Below, piece by piece: positions 23,579 through 35,742 of a stretch of 64,000 nucleotides of DNA. This DNA is from Calliopum simillimum. Lineage: Eukaryota; Arthropoda; Insecta; Diptera; Lauxaniidae. Positions within the stretch are counted from its first letter, which is position 1, and each line of letters starts with the position of its first letter. The position numbers and the translations under genes were made by a program. The notes under the pieces are model-generated. The model saw nothing but the letters and a program-made list of their open reading frames with translations. It did no database searches and was not told the DNA's origin. The stretch is from NCBI GenBank assembly GCA_951812925.1, contig OX638368.1, positions 11,177,994 to 11,241,993 of the forward strand. Reading direction: 5' to 3'.

Positions 23579-24047
23579 AAAATGCGGGACTCACTTTTCT
23601 CTACCGCTTTACTTTAGAGTCAAAGCGCAGAAGCACTTGCATAATTTTTGGGGTGGGCGCAAAACAAAAATTGCGTTAAAGCCCAAGGGCGTAATTTAAG
23701 CGATCGGAAAGGCAAGGGTTGCTATGAATTGTTCCTATTTTGAAAATAATCCAACTTTTGTTGTTAAGTGCTTTTGCTGTCAAAATTTGACAACGAAGGG
23801 ATCTGCAAACTCTTCGTAGATAATGTTCACATATGTGAATGTTTGACGTTTGTTATTTCTCTCAAATTTTGGCGCAATGAAAAGAGAAAACATGCTCTCT
23901 CTTAACCGCTCATTAAGTCTTTTGTGGGTTATACTTTTATATCAATAAATCGTAAAAATTCTACTTAAATTAAATTTTTTTTTTCCATTTTGGATTCGGG
24001 GTCGAATAGGTAGCTCTTTAAATTTAAACAAAATATTTTCCACTTAC
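23579..24047 (-). other. Start of the intron following the start-codon exon
   Basis: The donor lies at 24042-24047 (minus strand GTAAGT). Going left there is ordinary AT-rich intron-like sequence with some further TGTCA words. No next coding exon is identified down to position 1, so the intron is very long or the next exon is hidden or outside. Confidence 0.4.
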
Positions 24048-24242
24048 CGGCATTGCTTCACACATATCGCTATCCCACGCTTGTTGCGCCTTGAGAGCCA
24101 TTTCCTCCTCATTACAATTGCCAAGACTGTAATCAGCCATTGATGGCGGGCGCGGTGGTGGTGGTATCATAAATTTTGGTGGTGGACCCAATGGGCCACC
24201 ACATTCATCGCATTCAATCATATCGTCAAACATTTTCCACAT
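24048..24242 (-). CDS. First coding exon of an unrecognised host gene
   Basis: Minus strand, 65 codons from ATG at 24242 to a codon boundary at 24048, followed directly by GTAAGT (consensus donor, phase 0). The peptide starts MWKMFDDMIECDECGG and has a proline-rich piece (PPPKFMIPPPPRPP, about residues 21-33). An acidic, Gln/Ala-containing segment follows (NEEEMALKAQQAWDSDM). CxxC in ECDEC could bind metal, but only one such pair is visible. There is no signal peptide or membrane segment. The Met at codon 4 (GAAAATG) has the better fly start context. Codon use and GC content differ from the AT-rich surroundings. I do not recognise the protein; the remaining exons are not found in this window. 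Confidence 0.7.
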
Positions 24243-24271
24243 TTGTATTGAGCGATTTGTGTTGTGTTGGC

Positions 24272-24304
24272 AAGGATATGAAACGCGCGCGCGCGTATAT
24301 CCTT
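24272..24304 (-). promoter_or_regulatory. 5' UTR hairpin with a (CG)6 core
   Basis: AAGGATAT (24272-24279) and ATATCCTT (24297-24304) are inverse complements and enclose CGCGCGCGCGCG (24284-24295). In the minus-strand mRNA this would fold into a stem whose apex also pairs with itself. It ends about 29 nt before the ATG at 24242, close enough to affect ribosome scanning. In DNA, (CG)6 is Z-DNA-prone. The structure is seen in sequence; the effect is inference. Confidence 0.5.
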
Positions 24305-24469
24305 TTGGGGAACAAAATTAAAAATAAAAAAACTAAAAACGATTAACGTAAAATTTGCTAGCAACAAGTGCCAACGCTTGTCAAATGCGTGTCATGTTCA
24401 AGGCTTTTTGATTTGGTATGGGTTTGGATGTTGCTGCTGGTGCTGCTTTTGGCTTCAAACTTTGGAGTG

Positions 24470-26140
24470 CTGCAAAGGGAAATGAAAAGTCAAATGTCAG
24501 TTAAGTTATATTATGTTTGTAAATGCGAAATAAATATAAAATAAATATAGGTTCATTGTACAGCGCCATCCGCTGTTAAATGAATTACAACATGATTGTT
24601 GACAGTTAACAGCGCTATCTTATCTGGAAAAATGTGTTGAGTTTAGAAAGTGGCAAATAGAAATGCCTAAAAATATGCAGTGTTATTTTGAGTCAAAATA
24701 TTAACTTAAAACGAGTACTGACTGAGGGCTTGTGCATTGTTTAAAGTTGTACTAGAATCATCGAGAAAATTTCAATTAAAGCCGTTAGTTGATGGTATAA
24801 AAGCACTAAAAAATATGAGCTGACTTTGGGATGTGGAAAAAAGATAAGCTTAGAAATATGCAGAGCCTTGAAGAGGAAAAAAAAAAAAAAAAAACTGTGA
24901 AATTAGTACAGTATTAAACAAAAGCAAACATGTCTTGTTCATGTTTGATATAAAGAAATTTTTCTGTAGCCTTTGCAGAACCTTCAAGAAGGTTACAATT
25001 TTCATGTATTGTACAAAAGCGCTTGAAAGTTAGAATGTAGAGTTAGTTCTGTTAAGAAAGTGTAGGAAGTGTTTAGGCTATGTTAATTGAAGAAAATATT
25101 AATATTGGGTATAAGCACTATAAATACATGGTAAAAAAGGAAATTGTTGTGAAGATTTCGATACAGAGAATTATAGTAAAGACGTTGCAAAGGAACTAAA
25201 ACTTTTTTTTTTGTGTTTTTGATTGAAACAAAATCTAAAATGATTATTCAAAGACTAAATACAACATCTATTCTGAACTGCAAAATTTCCCTTCGCTTTA
25301 AAAGCACATTTAATAGAGTTTGTAATTAAATTTACGTTTAAAGGAAATGTAAATTTTTTTATGGGATGCTACGGACTTGCAATAAAATTGTGTTTATGTT
25401 TTTTTGATCAAACAAAAACTCAACATATGCCAATAATTAAAGCAAAACACTTTAATCTGATTACTAAAAAATACAAAAAAAAAAAAAAAATATGTAGCAC
25501 TAAGGTCATTTTCATTCAACCACACAACCAGCCAGAAAAATATTTTATAACTCCATAGGCACATATGTGCAAGAAAAAACTTACACAAAGTGTTGAAAAC
25601 TCAAGTGTTCGAGTGAAATGTTATATAGGAACATACAAGCGTATGTTCAGTTCAGTGCCTTGTAATGTAAAACAGAAAAAAATTGAATAATCAAATCAAA
25701 CAATATTGAAACAATAATGTGATACAAAATAAAAAAAAAAATACAATAGCGCATGGCATAAAGTCAGAAAACATATACCCCTGCATCTGTGTTGTAGGCA
25801 CAACATACAGTCATGAGGGTTAAATTAAAAAATTTGACTTTTTTCTTTCTTTTTTTTTTTGCCCTGTGTATTGACTGTGGCGCAATCATCGGTTTAGGTA
25901 AAAATAATAAAGCAACATTTTTATGAAAGATAAAGAAATTCAATTGGAGGGGTGGAAATGCGATCAAACGAAAAAACCATAAAGGAAAAATATTGAAATG
26001 AAAACACAGTCTTGCATTTTAGGAAAAAACCAAATAAAGAAAATAAAAATCAAACAAATAAACGAATTAGATGTATTAGCGGAAGCGGTTTTTCCATAAA
26101 ACAAAATACACACACATTACAGTAGCTCGCAATTCTGATC
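24470..26140. other. Non-coding DNA, likely intron upstream of the start-codon exon
   Basis: AT-rich with poly(A)/poly(T) runs. TGTTGACAGTTAACAGCG near 24598-24615 is a small palindromic word. Frames at 25361-25558, 25394-25588 and 25764-25967 have no support. Confidence 0.4.
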
Positions 26141-26900
26141 GAATCCGAAAAATTTAAAAAAGTTGAATGAAAACTGTTGAAAAAGTTAGGAAATGTTTTC
26201 ATTGTCGAAAAATGTTTAAAAAGTCGAAACATTTTCATTAATCGAAAAATGTTGTGAAGTCGAAAAATGTTGAAGAAGTCGAAAATCGTTGAAGTCGCAA
26301 AATATTGAAGAATTCGAATATAATGAAAGAAATCGAAAAATATTGAAAAATATTGAAGAAGTCGGAAAATATTAAAGAATTCGAAAATAATTGACGAAGT
26401 GGAAAAATATTGATGATATCGAATAATATTGAAGAAGTCAAAAAATGCCGGATATTGAAGAAGTCGAAAAATATTGAAGAATCCAAAAATAATGGAAGGA
26501 ATCGAAAAATATTGAAAAATTCCGAAAAATATTCAAGAAGTCGGAAAATATTGAAGAAGTCGGAAAATATTGAAGAATTCGAAAATAATTGAAGATGTCG
26601 AAAAATATTAAAGAATTCGGAAAATATTGGAGAAGTCGAATAATATTGAAGAATTCGAAAAAAATTTAAGAAGTCGAAAAAATTTTAAAAAATTTTCAAA
26701 ATCGAAATAAAATCGAAAATAATTAAAGATGTCGAAAAATATTAGAGAATTCGAAAATAATTGAAGAAGTCAAAAAATTTTCAAGAAATTAAAAAATTTT
26801 CAAAATCGAATTTTTTGAAGTCAAAAAATGCTGTCAAACTCGAAAAATGTTCAAAATGTCGAAAAAGAAAAAAAAAAAGTCAAGAAATTTTATCAATCCC
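26141..26900 (+). repeat. Minisatellite GAAGAAGTCGAAAAATATT, about 15-20 bp units
   Basis: Dozens of imperfect units built from GAAGAAGTC or GAAGAATTC plus GAAAAATATT run through this interval, purine-rich on the plus strand. Early units are more diverged, the central part (about 26330-26650) is the cleanest, and the right end decays. The long lysine/asparagine frames on plus and Phe/Ser frames on minus are translations of the repeat. Confidence 0.9.
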
Positions 26901-26983
26901 AAAAAATTTCCAAAAATTGTTTGATTTACTATCGTTTTTTAAAAAATGTCTTGAGCTGATTGGTCTTTCTCCGACATATTGTA

Positions 26984-27234
26984 TTATTTTGCTCTGTTGT
27001 TAAATTTTATGGGGAAATGTATTGAAGTGAAGACATCAGACAGTCTTCGAAGGGTGAGGGCTTGCGAAACGAATTCAGGATTGATAACAACGGTAATATA
27101 TTTTACAAAAACATAAATGAAACTTCCACATAGTAGAAAAATCAACAGGATAATGATTTGAAGCATTTCCAAGACCAGGCCATTACGTTGGCTTCGTCTC
27201 CGGATGAAATCTGCTAAGGTAACTTTGATGTTTG
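26984..27234 (-). CDS. Candidate coding exon of a small single-pass membrane protein
   Basis: An open minus-strand frame runs to a stop at 26984. A good acceptor (GTTTTTGTTTCAG) ends at 27235, which would make the exon begin at 27234 with residues NIKVTLADFIRRRSQRNG. Next comes a hydrophobic segment (MLQIIILLIFLLCGSFIYVF, about 20 residues) and a soluble tail (PEFVSQALTLRRLSDVF). A basic RRRSQR before the membrane segment suggests the N-side is cytoplasmic. Composition is less AT-biased than the flanks. The frame is open up to 27298, so an intronless start with Met there is also possible. No family recognised. It could be chance; moderate to low confidence. Confidence 0.35.
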
Positions 27235-27298
27235 CTGAAACAAAAACTGATGTTCTAATTAAGTTTAGCAAGGAGTTTAGGCAAAACAGTTCATACAA

Positions 27299-30099
27299 AA
27301 TACCGAATTTTATTTATTGACCCTCTCATAATCAAAACTCAGGCGATTCCTTTAAAGATTTAATATTTTTGCACATTAGTTCAAGGTGAAGGAAAAAGTA
27401 ATCACTTAATGTAAATTGGCTGCCATTTTGTATAAAATGCAAAATATTGGAGAATGTTTTTTGCGAGAATTTTAAGTAAAATTGTTTTAATTTTTTGTAT
27501 TTTGCAAAATTTTAGGCCATGAATATGTCTTGTCCTGTTCGATAACTGTCGAAATTAGGTGCCATATTGCGCACAGGATAAATTATAAAAACTGTAGAAT
27601 ATATTTTTTGTAAGACTATTATTTTTATATTTGGTTACTTAATGCATTATGAACTTAAAATACAATTTATTCAAAACCTTAAAAAGTGCTTTTAAAAGTT
27701 TTAAAAAATTGAAGAAAATCACATATTTATAAAACTTGGCAAGATTATGAATAGATGTGTTAGTCACTGTACTTATATAAATATATCAATGTACATTAGA
27801 GGTATTTCTATATGAGGCATATGTTTTCATTTATTGAAATAAATTCATTTTTTCGATTATACAACACATAACTATAACCGTTGACTGCACTGATCCTAAG
27901 CAGCTTGAAAAACAGCACGAGTCCTTTTAGTGGCAATATGTATGTAGTTTTTTTATGAAAAAGGATAACTACTTTTATTTAAATCAACAAAAAATTTAAT
28001 TCCATAAGACCGTATGTGCTTAGTCAAAATTGCCAATGTGACCATTGATATTTAAATATTTCACTCCATCGCAACCGGCATATGTGCGCTGCTACTGTTT
28101 CCATGCACGTCTGCTACAGACAGTCAACCTGAAAAACCATGTTACGTGCCAGGAATTGAAATTTGCAGATAATTAGGAATGTCATTTTTGGAGTTTTTCC
28201 TAATGCTAAGCAATAACAGAAACAAAAAAATATAGAAGAAAAAATAAATACATTTAAAATATCTCATAGAGAGAGTACAAATAAGGAGGGGTTGGAAAAA
28301 AAAAGAAATTAAATATTGACCGTAAGGTCAAAGGGAAGCCAACAACAACAACTACATATTGCATGTAGCCTGTCATGAGACACAAAAGTAGCGTGTCTTC
28401 TAAGCAAATAACAATGAAATGTTTTCTAAATGGCACGACAGTCAAATCGAAGTTGAAGCAGCTGTGGCTCTCTGTCTTTGAAGGAAATTAAAGATGAGCG
28501 GCAATTGGGAATGAAAATTAGTTATGGACAGCTGGCTTGACGGTGAGGTGGGGTGGGGCGATGCAGAAATTTAAAATTTTGCAGTTGATAATTTCAACAT
28601 ATGTTTTCCGAAATTTATATATATACTCACAACCTTTTGCAAGAAATAAATATTATACTCCATAATTCATTTGCTTTTTCAAATTATGCGAATATTGTAG
28701 GTTGGCTATAAAAAAATGAGATTTCTCAAAAATCGCAAAAAAGCGCAATATGAAATTGATAAAATAAACTTAAAATGCATTATTTTACACTATTTTGAAA
28801 ATTTAAATATGGGATAGTACGAATAACAGACAAAAAATTGTATGCAAAAATTTTCATATGAAAAATGAAATTTAATAATTGCACAACTTATTCATTTTTG
28901 TATAATTAGATATAAATCCTAAGTCAATGCCAACAACTTCACTACGACTTCAATCTTCAGCTAAATATGTTAATGCTAACTTCAATAAAATTGTTGCTTC
29001 TGCTTTTGCTTTGCAACATGTTGCGCCAAAGCGCACAAAGTTAATTAACAAACTGTCGCTCTTTTCTCTTTGCTTGGTATAATAATTCAATTGCAAATTG
29101 ACAACTTTAAAAAATTTTCAATAAGAATAAATAGCTCTGACTTTTCTATGTTGGTATTTTCTTTAGGCAACATGTTACAATTGATTTACTTACTTACAGC
29201 ATCACTTACTTGCTTTCCGATGCTTAAGCACTAACGTACAGTAATACATTTATATGTATACTTTTTTTTTAATTCAATAAATACCACAAATGTATCAACA
29301 TCAACAACAACAACATTTTCTACGAATGATAACATCAAAAAAATCAGATAAAAATCGCAGCAAATCAAACGTAATCCGCTGTTGACATTTGGATTAAAAG
29401 ATAAATTTTTGTTTTTTGGTTCAAAGCATTTACAAAAAAGCAACAAAAAAAAAAATTTGTACAGCAGTAATGTAATGACAATGACACATAAGACAATGAC
29501 TGCTTACGGCACAGTGGTGGCAAAAAAAAAAAATTGTCAAATAAAAATTATACAAAGTCAAAGAGGCGTGAAAATTGGACTTTTTTGTAAGTCTATCGCT
29601 ACTGATTCTTTCCACAGACAAATTTTTAAGGCAATTTTGTAACTCTTAATAAATCCAATAAATTGAAAATTTTCGTCATTTTGATGGTTTTTATGGAATA
29701 TATCCCACATGGTTATTTTTCGCGAACATTTATCTCATATTATTTGTAGATTACGCCATTCTACACAAAAAATATTTAAGTTTTTTTATCGTGCGAGACA
29801 TCATACATGAGTTGTGGCAATTTTTGTATACACGACTAAGTTTTTTTAACGTTTTATTTGTGATATCTCTTAAACTAAAAGTCGGAAAAATTCAACTCGC
29901 GTTCATGTAATAAAACATTTTCAGAGCTACAAAATGATCTTACAACATTTTTCTGTATAAGTGATTGTTAATGAGATATTTGCAAAAAATTGAATTCGTG
30001 ACCTTTGACCTTAAACAGACTTTTTATGTCACAGTGATCTCATACGCTATTTTTTGGATTATCTTCTCTTCTTATACGAGATAAAATTGTATGTACTTA
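27299..30099. other. Non-coding DNA
   Basis: No gene supported. Frames at 28254-28445, 29231-29446, 29382-29642 and 29430-29621 are low-complexity or overlap on opposite strands. A CAACAA-rich run lies near 29297-29316. Confidence 0.4.
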
Positions 30100-31210
30100 T
30101 GTACTTATCTATGTATGTACGTTTGGAACTGGCAAAACTTTTTCTCGAAAACGGCTTAAGCGATTTTAATGAAACTTCGGATAATGTTAGACATTAGCAT
30201 ACAATGAAGAATGAGCTAGGTTTGAACTTTGTAAATGCTCACCAGGGGGCGTGGCATCGCATCAAATTTTAAATTTGATATGGTCATAACTCGCAAACCA
30301 TACCAGGTATTTGAATGAAATTTGTTGAGCGGGTACGGCTTAACAATACCTTGTAACAGACAAAAATTGGGCGGGATCGAAGACGTGTCACGCCCACTTT
30401 TCAGCCCTTGAAAATTTTGATTCAATATTACTCAAAAACGACTCCAACAATTTTGATTAAAATTTAGGGGATATTACCTATGCAAACAAGTATTAATATG
30501 TGATATGCCGTTATATTGGGAAAACTCGTTGAAGGGCGTGGCACCGCTCACAAAAATATAAAACGGTATTAAACGACAACTAATAAAATAGTCATTCTTA
30601 AATTAACTGTGGAAAAAATATCGCCGCTGCGCGTGGAACCTCCCATACAAGCAAAATACGTTAAATGCTATTTCTCGCAAATGTTACAAGGTATTTTTAT
30701 AAAATTTAGTATGTTGGTACTGCTTAATAATTCCTTGTAGCAACCGAAAAGTGGGCGGGATCGAAGAAGTGCTACGCCCACTTTTCAGCCCTTGAACATT
30801 TTGATTCAATATTACTCGAAAACGACTCCGACAATTTTGATGAAAATTGTGGAGCTGTTACCTCTGCAAACAAGTATTAATATGTGATATGCCGTTATAA
30901 TGGGAAAACTCGTTGAAGGGCGTGGCACCTTCCACAAAAATATAATGCGCTATAAAAAGAAAACTACTAAAGCAATCTTTCTGAATTTAACTGTAGGGTG
31001 TCTACTTGCTAATAGGCACCTACGACCTGAAATTAGGCAAAATATCGAAAGTGCGCGTCGAACCTCCCATACACATTAAATGCCATTTCTCGCAAGTGAT
31101 ACAACATATTTTGATGAAATTTGGTATGCGGGTCTGGATCAGGAATATCTAAAGCATAAGAAAAAGAAGGTTTGGTTTAATAATTGCCACGCCCACTTTT
31201 TTTATCAAAA
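30100..31210 (+). repeat. Dispersed repeat with two tandem units of about 385 bp
   Basis: The block GGGCGGGATCGAAG.....CGCCCACTTTTCAGCCCTTGAA, ATTACTC.AAAACGACTCC, CAAACAAGTATTAATATG and AACTCGTTGAAGGGCGTGGCACC occurs at about 30369-30560 and again at about 30753-30945, shifted by about 384 bp. Partial units flank both sides (GGGGGCGTGGCATCGC near 30245, CACGCCCACTTTTTTTATC near 31189). Such GGGCGTGGCA/CGCCCAC repeats are dispersed elements of unknown class. No coding frame. Confidence 0.75.
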
Positions 31211-33082
31211 TAAAAATTTTGGTTAATAACTCAGGCACAAAAAAAATGGAATGAACTGTTTAATTCTTATATGCAGTCTTAACGCTGAATCCGTCTTCAT
31301 CAGCAGAACTGTCATTATACCTGCAGGATTTTGAAATATCCTTGCTTGAAGTTGAAGAAAACGCTGTGTTCAGTCTTACAGCGTAGCTACAAGAAAAGGT
31401 GAAATTCTTTTATATTAATAGCATCGAACAGTTACATACTACCTTATCAAAATATTTCCAATAGGGTTCTTATTTTCCGAGTTATGATGCTTTGAAGATA
31501 AGATATTTTAGTCGCCATACAAAAGACGAAATATTTTGGGTGCGTGGCATATCCCATTTATTTATTTTATGGCATTTTATTTCACCAAAAAAAATTTGAG
31601 TTTTTGATATTTTTCTATACCATTCGATGCTTTCCGAGTTTTTTCTTATTATTATTCTCATCGGTTTATTTATCATTTTGAAAGCATGACCGTTTGAAGT
31701 AAAAAGATACAAGTTTCATAACAAAAAATAGCTATGAATAAAAACATCGACTAAAATAATAAGATTAGATTGTTGACCGAGCAGGGATCGGTCTCCAGGT
31801 ACTTTGGCATTAAATAACAAAATAAGCCTACTAACATAAACATATAATAATGTTTCTTTGATGTGAAAGAGAAGCTTATATTTAATTTATAGCTGGTACA
31901 TTTTTCTGTCCACTGCTGTATATTAGAAAAATAAATAACCCATCAAAGCAGCGCAGTGAAAAAAACCAAACTGATACATTACAACGTTACTAAGAGAGGA
32001 TATACAGCAAAAATCGTTGAAATCTTCGGTCGTTATAAAAACGGTTGGATACAACGAGCAGCGCTGCGCGCTATCATATGACATGATGTTGAAATGTTTA
32101 TGTTTGTCAATTGAAGTCTGGGCTTGGATTTTTTTTCTGTGTTTTGTATTTGTTACTGGTATTTTGTTTATTTTTCTTGTCGTTTCTATTTCTATTTTTT
32201 TTTTTCTTCTTGAAATTCGACAATGAAATGCATAATGACAGGCGTTAGATGGTTTCTTTTTCGGTATCTGATGATTATTTTATTACAAAAGTCAGGTATA
32301 ATGCGCAGCTAAGTGAGTGTGAGCAAAGTAGTTAAATCAAATAGAGAAATAAATAAAAAATGAAGAAAAGCACCTCAGCATAAGCTGATATAACAAATGG
32401 AACAGGTAGATGATATAGAATACTTATGTTAAACACATGTTCGAGTTTATATGGGATATGATATGTGTTGTTTTTGGTTTTTGAACTGACAGAGAAAAAA
32501 CTATTAGAAACTGAAATGTAGAAGTTGAAAAACTCCAAAGCCCGAAAGAAATGAAGTTGTCTTTGAATTAGCGCTTTAATCAGATTATACTAAGAAATTA
32601 CATTATTTATGGAATCAAACAGCTCTATAGACTAAGAAGTATTTGATATCAAAGAAAGCCCAGACCGAAACAAGTCTTCAATCAATTTGAGATTGTTCTA
32701 AATGCTTTATGCTCTTATTTCAAGTCTGGTTATTCAATGCATAATCTGATTCTTTCAAAGTTCTACAAGAATGAATAAAATAATGTCATAATGAGTATGT
32801 GTCAAAAACTAGTAGGCACTCGGCCTATATCATTTTTGCAACTTAATATTTTCAATTCTATACCTTTAAGTAAACTTTTCGTAAGAATAAAGTCCAATTT
32901 TTTTCGTTTTTAACGATAAGACAGCCAATTAACATTTTGACATTACTTTTGCCATAACCTGATTAACCCTTCAACGACGAGGTCTAAACTTGCGAAAAGA
33001 TTTCAAAATAAAAATAAGTCAAAATCGCAATAATGGGGCCTTATAAAAATTTCAGCCAATCAAATAGGTTGATAACAAACAT
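31211..33082. other. Non-coding DNA
   Basis: Nothing recognisable. Frames at 31482-31712, 32017-32226 and 32332-32538 have no domain, and their hydrophobic content reflects T-rich sequence. Confidence 0.4.
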
Positions 33083-33443
33083 GATTGCTTTTGCTTTCAA
33101 TATTACTAGTAGTGACTACTATTTATACTACTATTTCAAAATATAATAATGTTTGAGACGAATTTTCAATTATTACAACATTTAATACGTAAATTCAAAA
33201 ATAGTAGTTAGCTAGTACTTTTTCTACTACTATCCTAAGTACTAATTTTTTCATTAAATTTCATTTATTTTAGCTTGCCACTCAAAAATTTACAAAGATT
33301 TAAAAAAGTAGTAGTTACTACTTTTTCTACTACTATTTCTAAATGCACATTTGTTGCCTTAACAGGCCAAATTAATCAAAATTTTCACATATTTAATGCA
33401 ATTCATCTGAAGAGACCCTTTTTTTGTTGTTTGGGAAACTTAC
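33083..33443 (+). repeat. Duplicated block, copy A, with TAGTAG/CTACTA hairpins
   Basis: The copy starts TTGCTTTTGCTTTCAAT and contains three hairpin-forming words (for example AAGTAGTAGTTACTACTT followed by TTCTACTACTA at 33306-33335), then TTTTTTCATTAAATTTCAT. It ends with TTGCCTTAA and AATGCAATTCAT.TGAAG.GAC plus a T run and TGTTGTTTG. The same landmarks in the same order occur in copy B at 35743-36110. Confidence 0.75.
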
Positions 33444-35742
33444 ATGCTTTCTGTCGTTAAAGTGTTAAGAGGTTCATAGACTACACTCAAATATGATGGT
33501 TTGCATGCACAATTTCCTAAAACTCTTGAAAATTTTCTATTGTGTTTGATGCCGAAGAATACTCTAAAGCAAATATACTTATATCTGGGTTATTGATTTG
33601 GTATTTATATAGGTATACTTAAGTTTCCTTAAGTGCAAGTTTTCTCGATTGTACTATTTTAAAACGTCTCAAAACAATCAATATTCTAAAAGCATCAAAT
33701 TATCCACAATAAGCGCACTGATTAGCAAAATTCAACTTCCTTTATTCTCAGACACATACAAAGCTGCTGCTGCGTGCAACACAGACATTCAACCTTGATC
33801 GGAGAGCAGCAAAACGTAGCTACTTTCAGCACAATATTGGTTTATTGTCTACAACACAATTCTACTACTATTCCTTTGTGCTTAGAGCTTTATTTTCTTT
33901 TTATCTTACGATTTTTTTCTTTTACATTTTCAATTCTTCCGCATACAACTACCCACCACCACCATTACCATCATCATCAGCATCAGCACATCACGTTGGA
34001 TGACGTTGAAATTAGAAATCGATTGAAATGTCTTTTGTGATTAAGTAGAGTATCTTTGGTTTTCAATCGCACCTTTCAAGATTTGAACTGATCCCTATTA
34101 AGTTTATAAAGACGTCTGCCGAGACTTTATAAAAGCAAAAACGTGAAGGCACCAAAGTAAATAATATGAGAAGCAAGACGAAAGAGAAAACAATGAACAG
34201 TATATATAAAAGTGTAGTCCCTAAAGCAGAAAAATGAAACAAATCAACTTGAAAATACCAAGAAATATAATCAAGAACAAAAAAATAAGAGCAAAAAATA
34301 AGTTGAAAAAAAAAGCACGAGCAAGAAAAATCGATTTGTTTTGAGATTAAGTCATGATGAGCACCACACACAAAAAGGAATCATCATCATGTGACTTAAA
34401 GCTGCGCTGCGCTACGTTGCGCTTGCAAGATGTTGACAGCGTTGCCAGAAAAAGGGAGTTTCTTGTGTGATTTATCTAGAGAATTTTACTTGTAGGTTGT
34501 TTAGTACTTAAAAGTTTATTTATAATATGAAGAAGTTTCAGAAATTGACCACTTAAGTTACTGCCAGAGTTATTGGTAGTTTGCTCAGAACACTCTTAGA
34601 TACTGCGTTTATGTGAAATACTGGATAAGTTACATCATAATACTGATTAAACTGTATTTAGATTGGATTAGATTGTCCTTACAAGTTTATTGTAAAAGCC
34701 CGTACAGAATATTTACAGTAAAACATAGAAAAAATTCTAGCCGAAACTATAATATATTTATGGATAAAGGAGTAAAAGACCCAAAACAGTAAAAATTAAA
34801 GACAGAAAAGGAAAAAATTTAAAAATTATTGTATATTGTCAGAAAAATAAGTATAATCAATTTGAACTTGATATCTTTTTGATCGTCTTTGACAGTTATC
34901 AAATTATATACCAACATATATGTAAGTTAACAACAGTCATTGTTGTATTTGTTTTCATATATATCATATAGCCAAAACATCTCATAGAAAATACTAAATC
35001 GTATAAGAAAAATAAAAATTTTTCTACTAAAAACGACCCAAACGTAAGAGATAAAACCAATTAAGTAATTGCTGTAGCTACTATTTCCACTGATATGAAA
35101 TTCAAGTAGCCATTAATTTAATGCCCATTGGCATTTTTACAGGAAGTCAACCGCAGACAAAGAGAGCGACGAGCGCATACATGTGAGTGCAAGAGAGTAC
35201 GGCGAAAATGACTAGTCAGCGCTAAGGAAAGAAAGTTTGTGGAAAACGAAAAAATACAAAAAAATAAGTGGCAGTTAATGACTTCGTTTTATACAAATTA
35301 TTAGGTTATTAAAATTTTTCAAATTGTTTTGAAAAAAAAAAAAAACTCATGGGAGAATAAGAAAAAATAAAAAAAAACCAGAAAAGCTTTTTATGATTTT
35401 AATTAAGCCCTGCGGATTGCGCTTAAACTTAATAATTAGACGTTTAAGTAAAAGTTGGTTTTTTCCCCGTCTCATTGGTCAAGTTTGGACAAGCAGTGAT
35501 TTGGGGGATTTTAACGTGTTTTCTGTGGTTTTAATAACAGTTTTTATGTTTTGCATATATTGATTTAATGCAACAGTTGTTTGTTCTTGGTTTTACCTTA
35601 GGTTTTATTTGGGACAAAATTTCTTTAAAATTTTTGCTTCGAAATTTTAATTATCGACAACTGAAGCCAAGAGAGAAACAGCAAAAAATATATTCAAATT
35701 GAATGTAAATGTCATATACGTTATTTTTTTCATGGAAATACA
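33444..35742. other. Non-coding DNA between the two duplicated blocks
   Basis: No gene supported. A CAC/CAT-rich run lies near 33950-33985 and GCTGCGCTGCGC-like sequence near 34402. Frames at 33774-34040 and 34063-34371 lack domains. Confidence 0.4.

Larger units (their letters stand above)
24048..24469 (-). other. Probable internal exon: 5' UTR plus start codon
   Basis: Reading the minus strand, TTTCCCTTTGCAG (acceptor) ends at 24470. The exon would run from 24469 to 24048 with about 227 nt of 5' UTR before the ATG and a GTAAGT donor after. A non-coding first exon upstream (higher coordinates) is therefore implied. The UTR has AGCAGCACCAGCAGC-like sequence and a CG-rich hairpin. Confidence 0.6.

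Noticed and set aside
26050..27003. Lysine/asparagine-rich plus frames and Phe/Ser minus frames
   Set aside because: Produced by the GAAGAAGTC minisatellite on either strand.
33774..34040. 88-codon plus frame with a His run
   Set aside because: The His run comes from CAC/CAT simple sequence; no other support.
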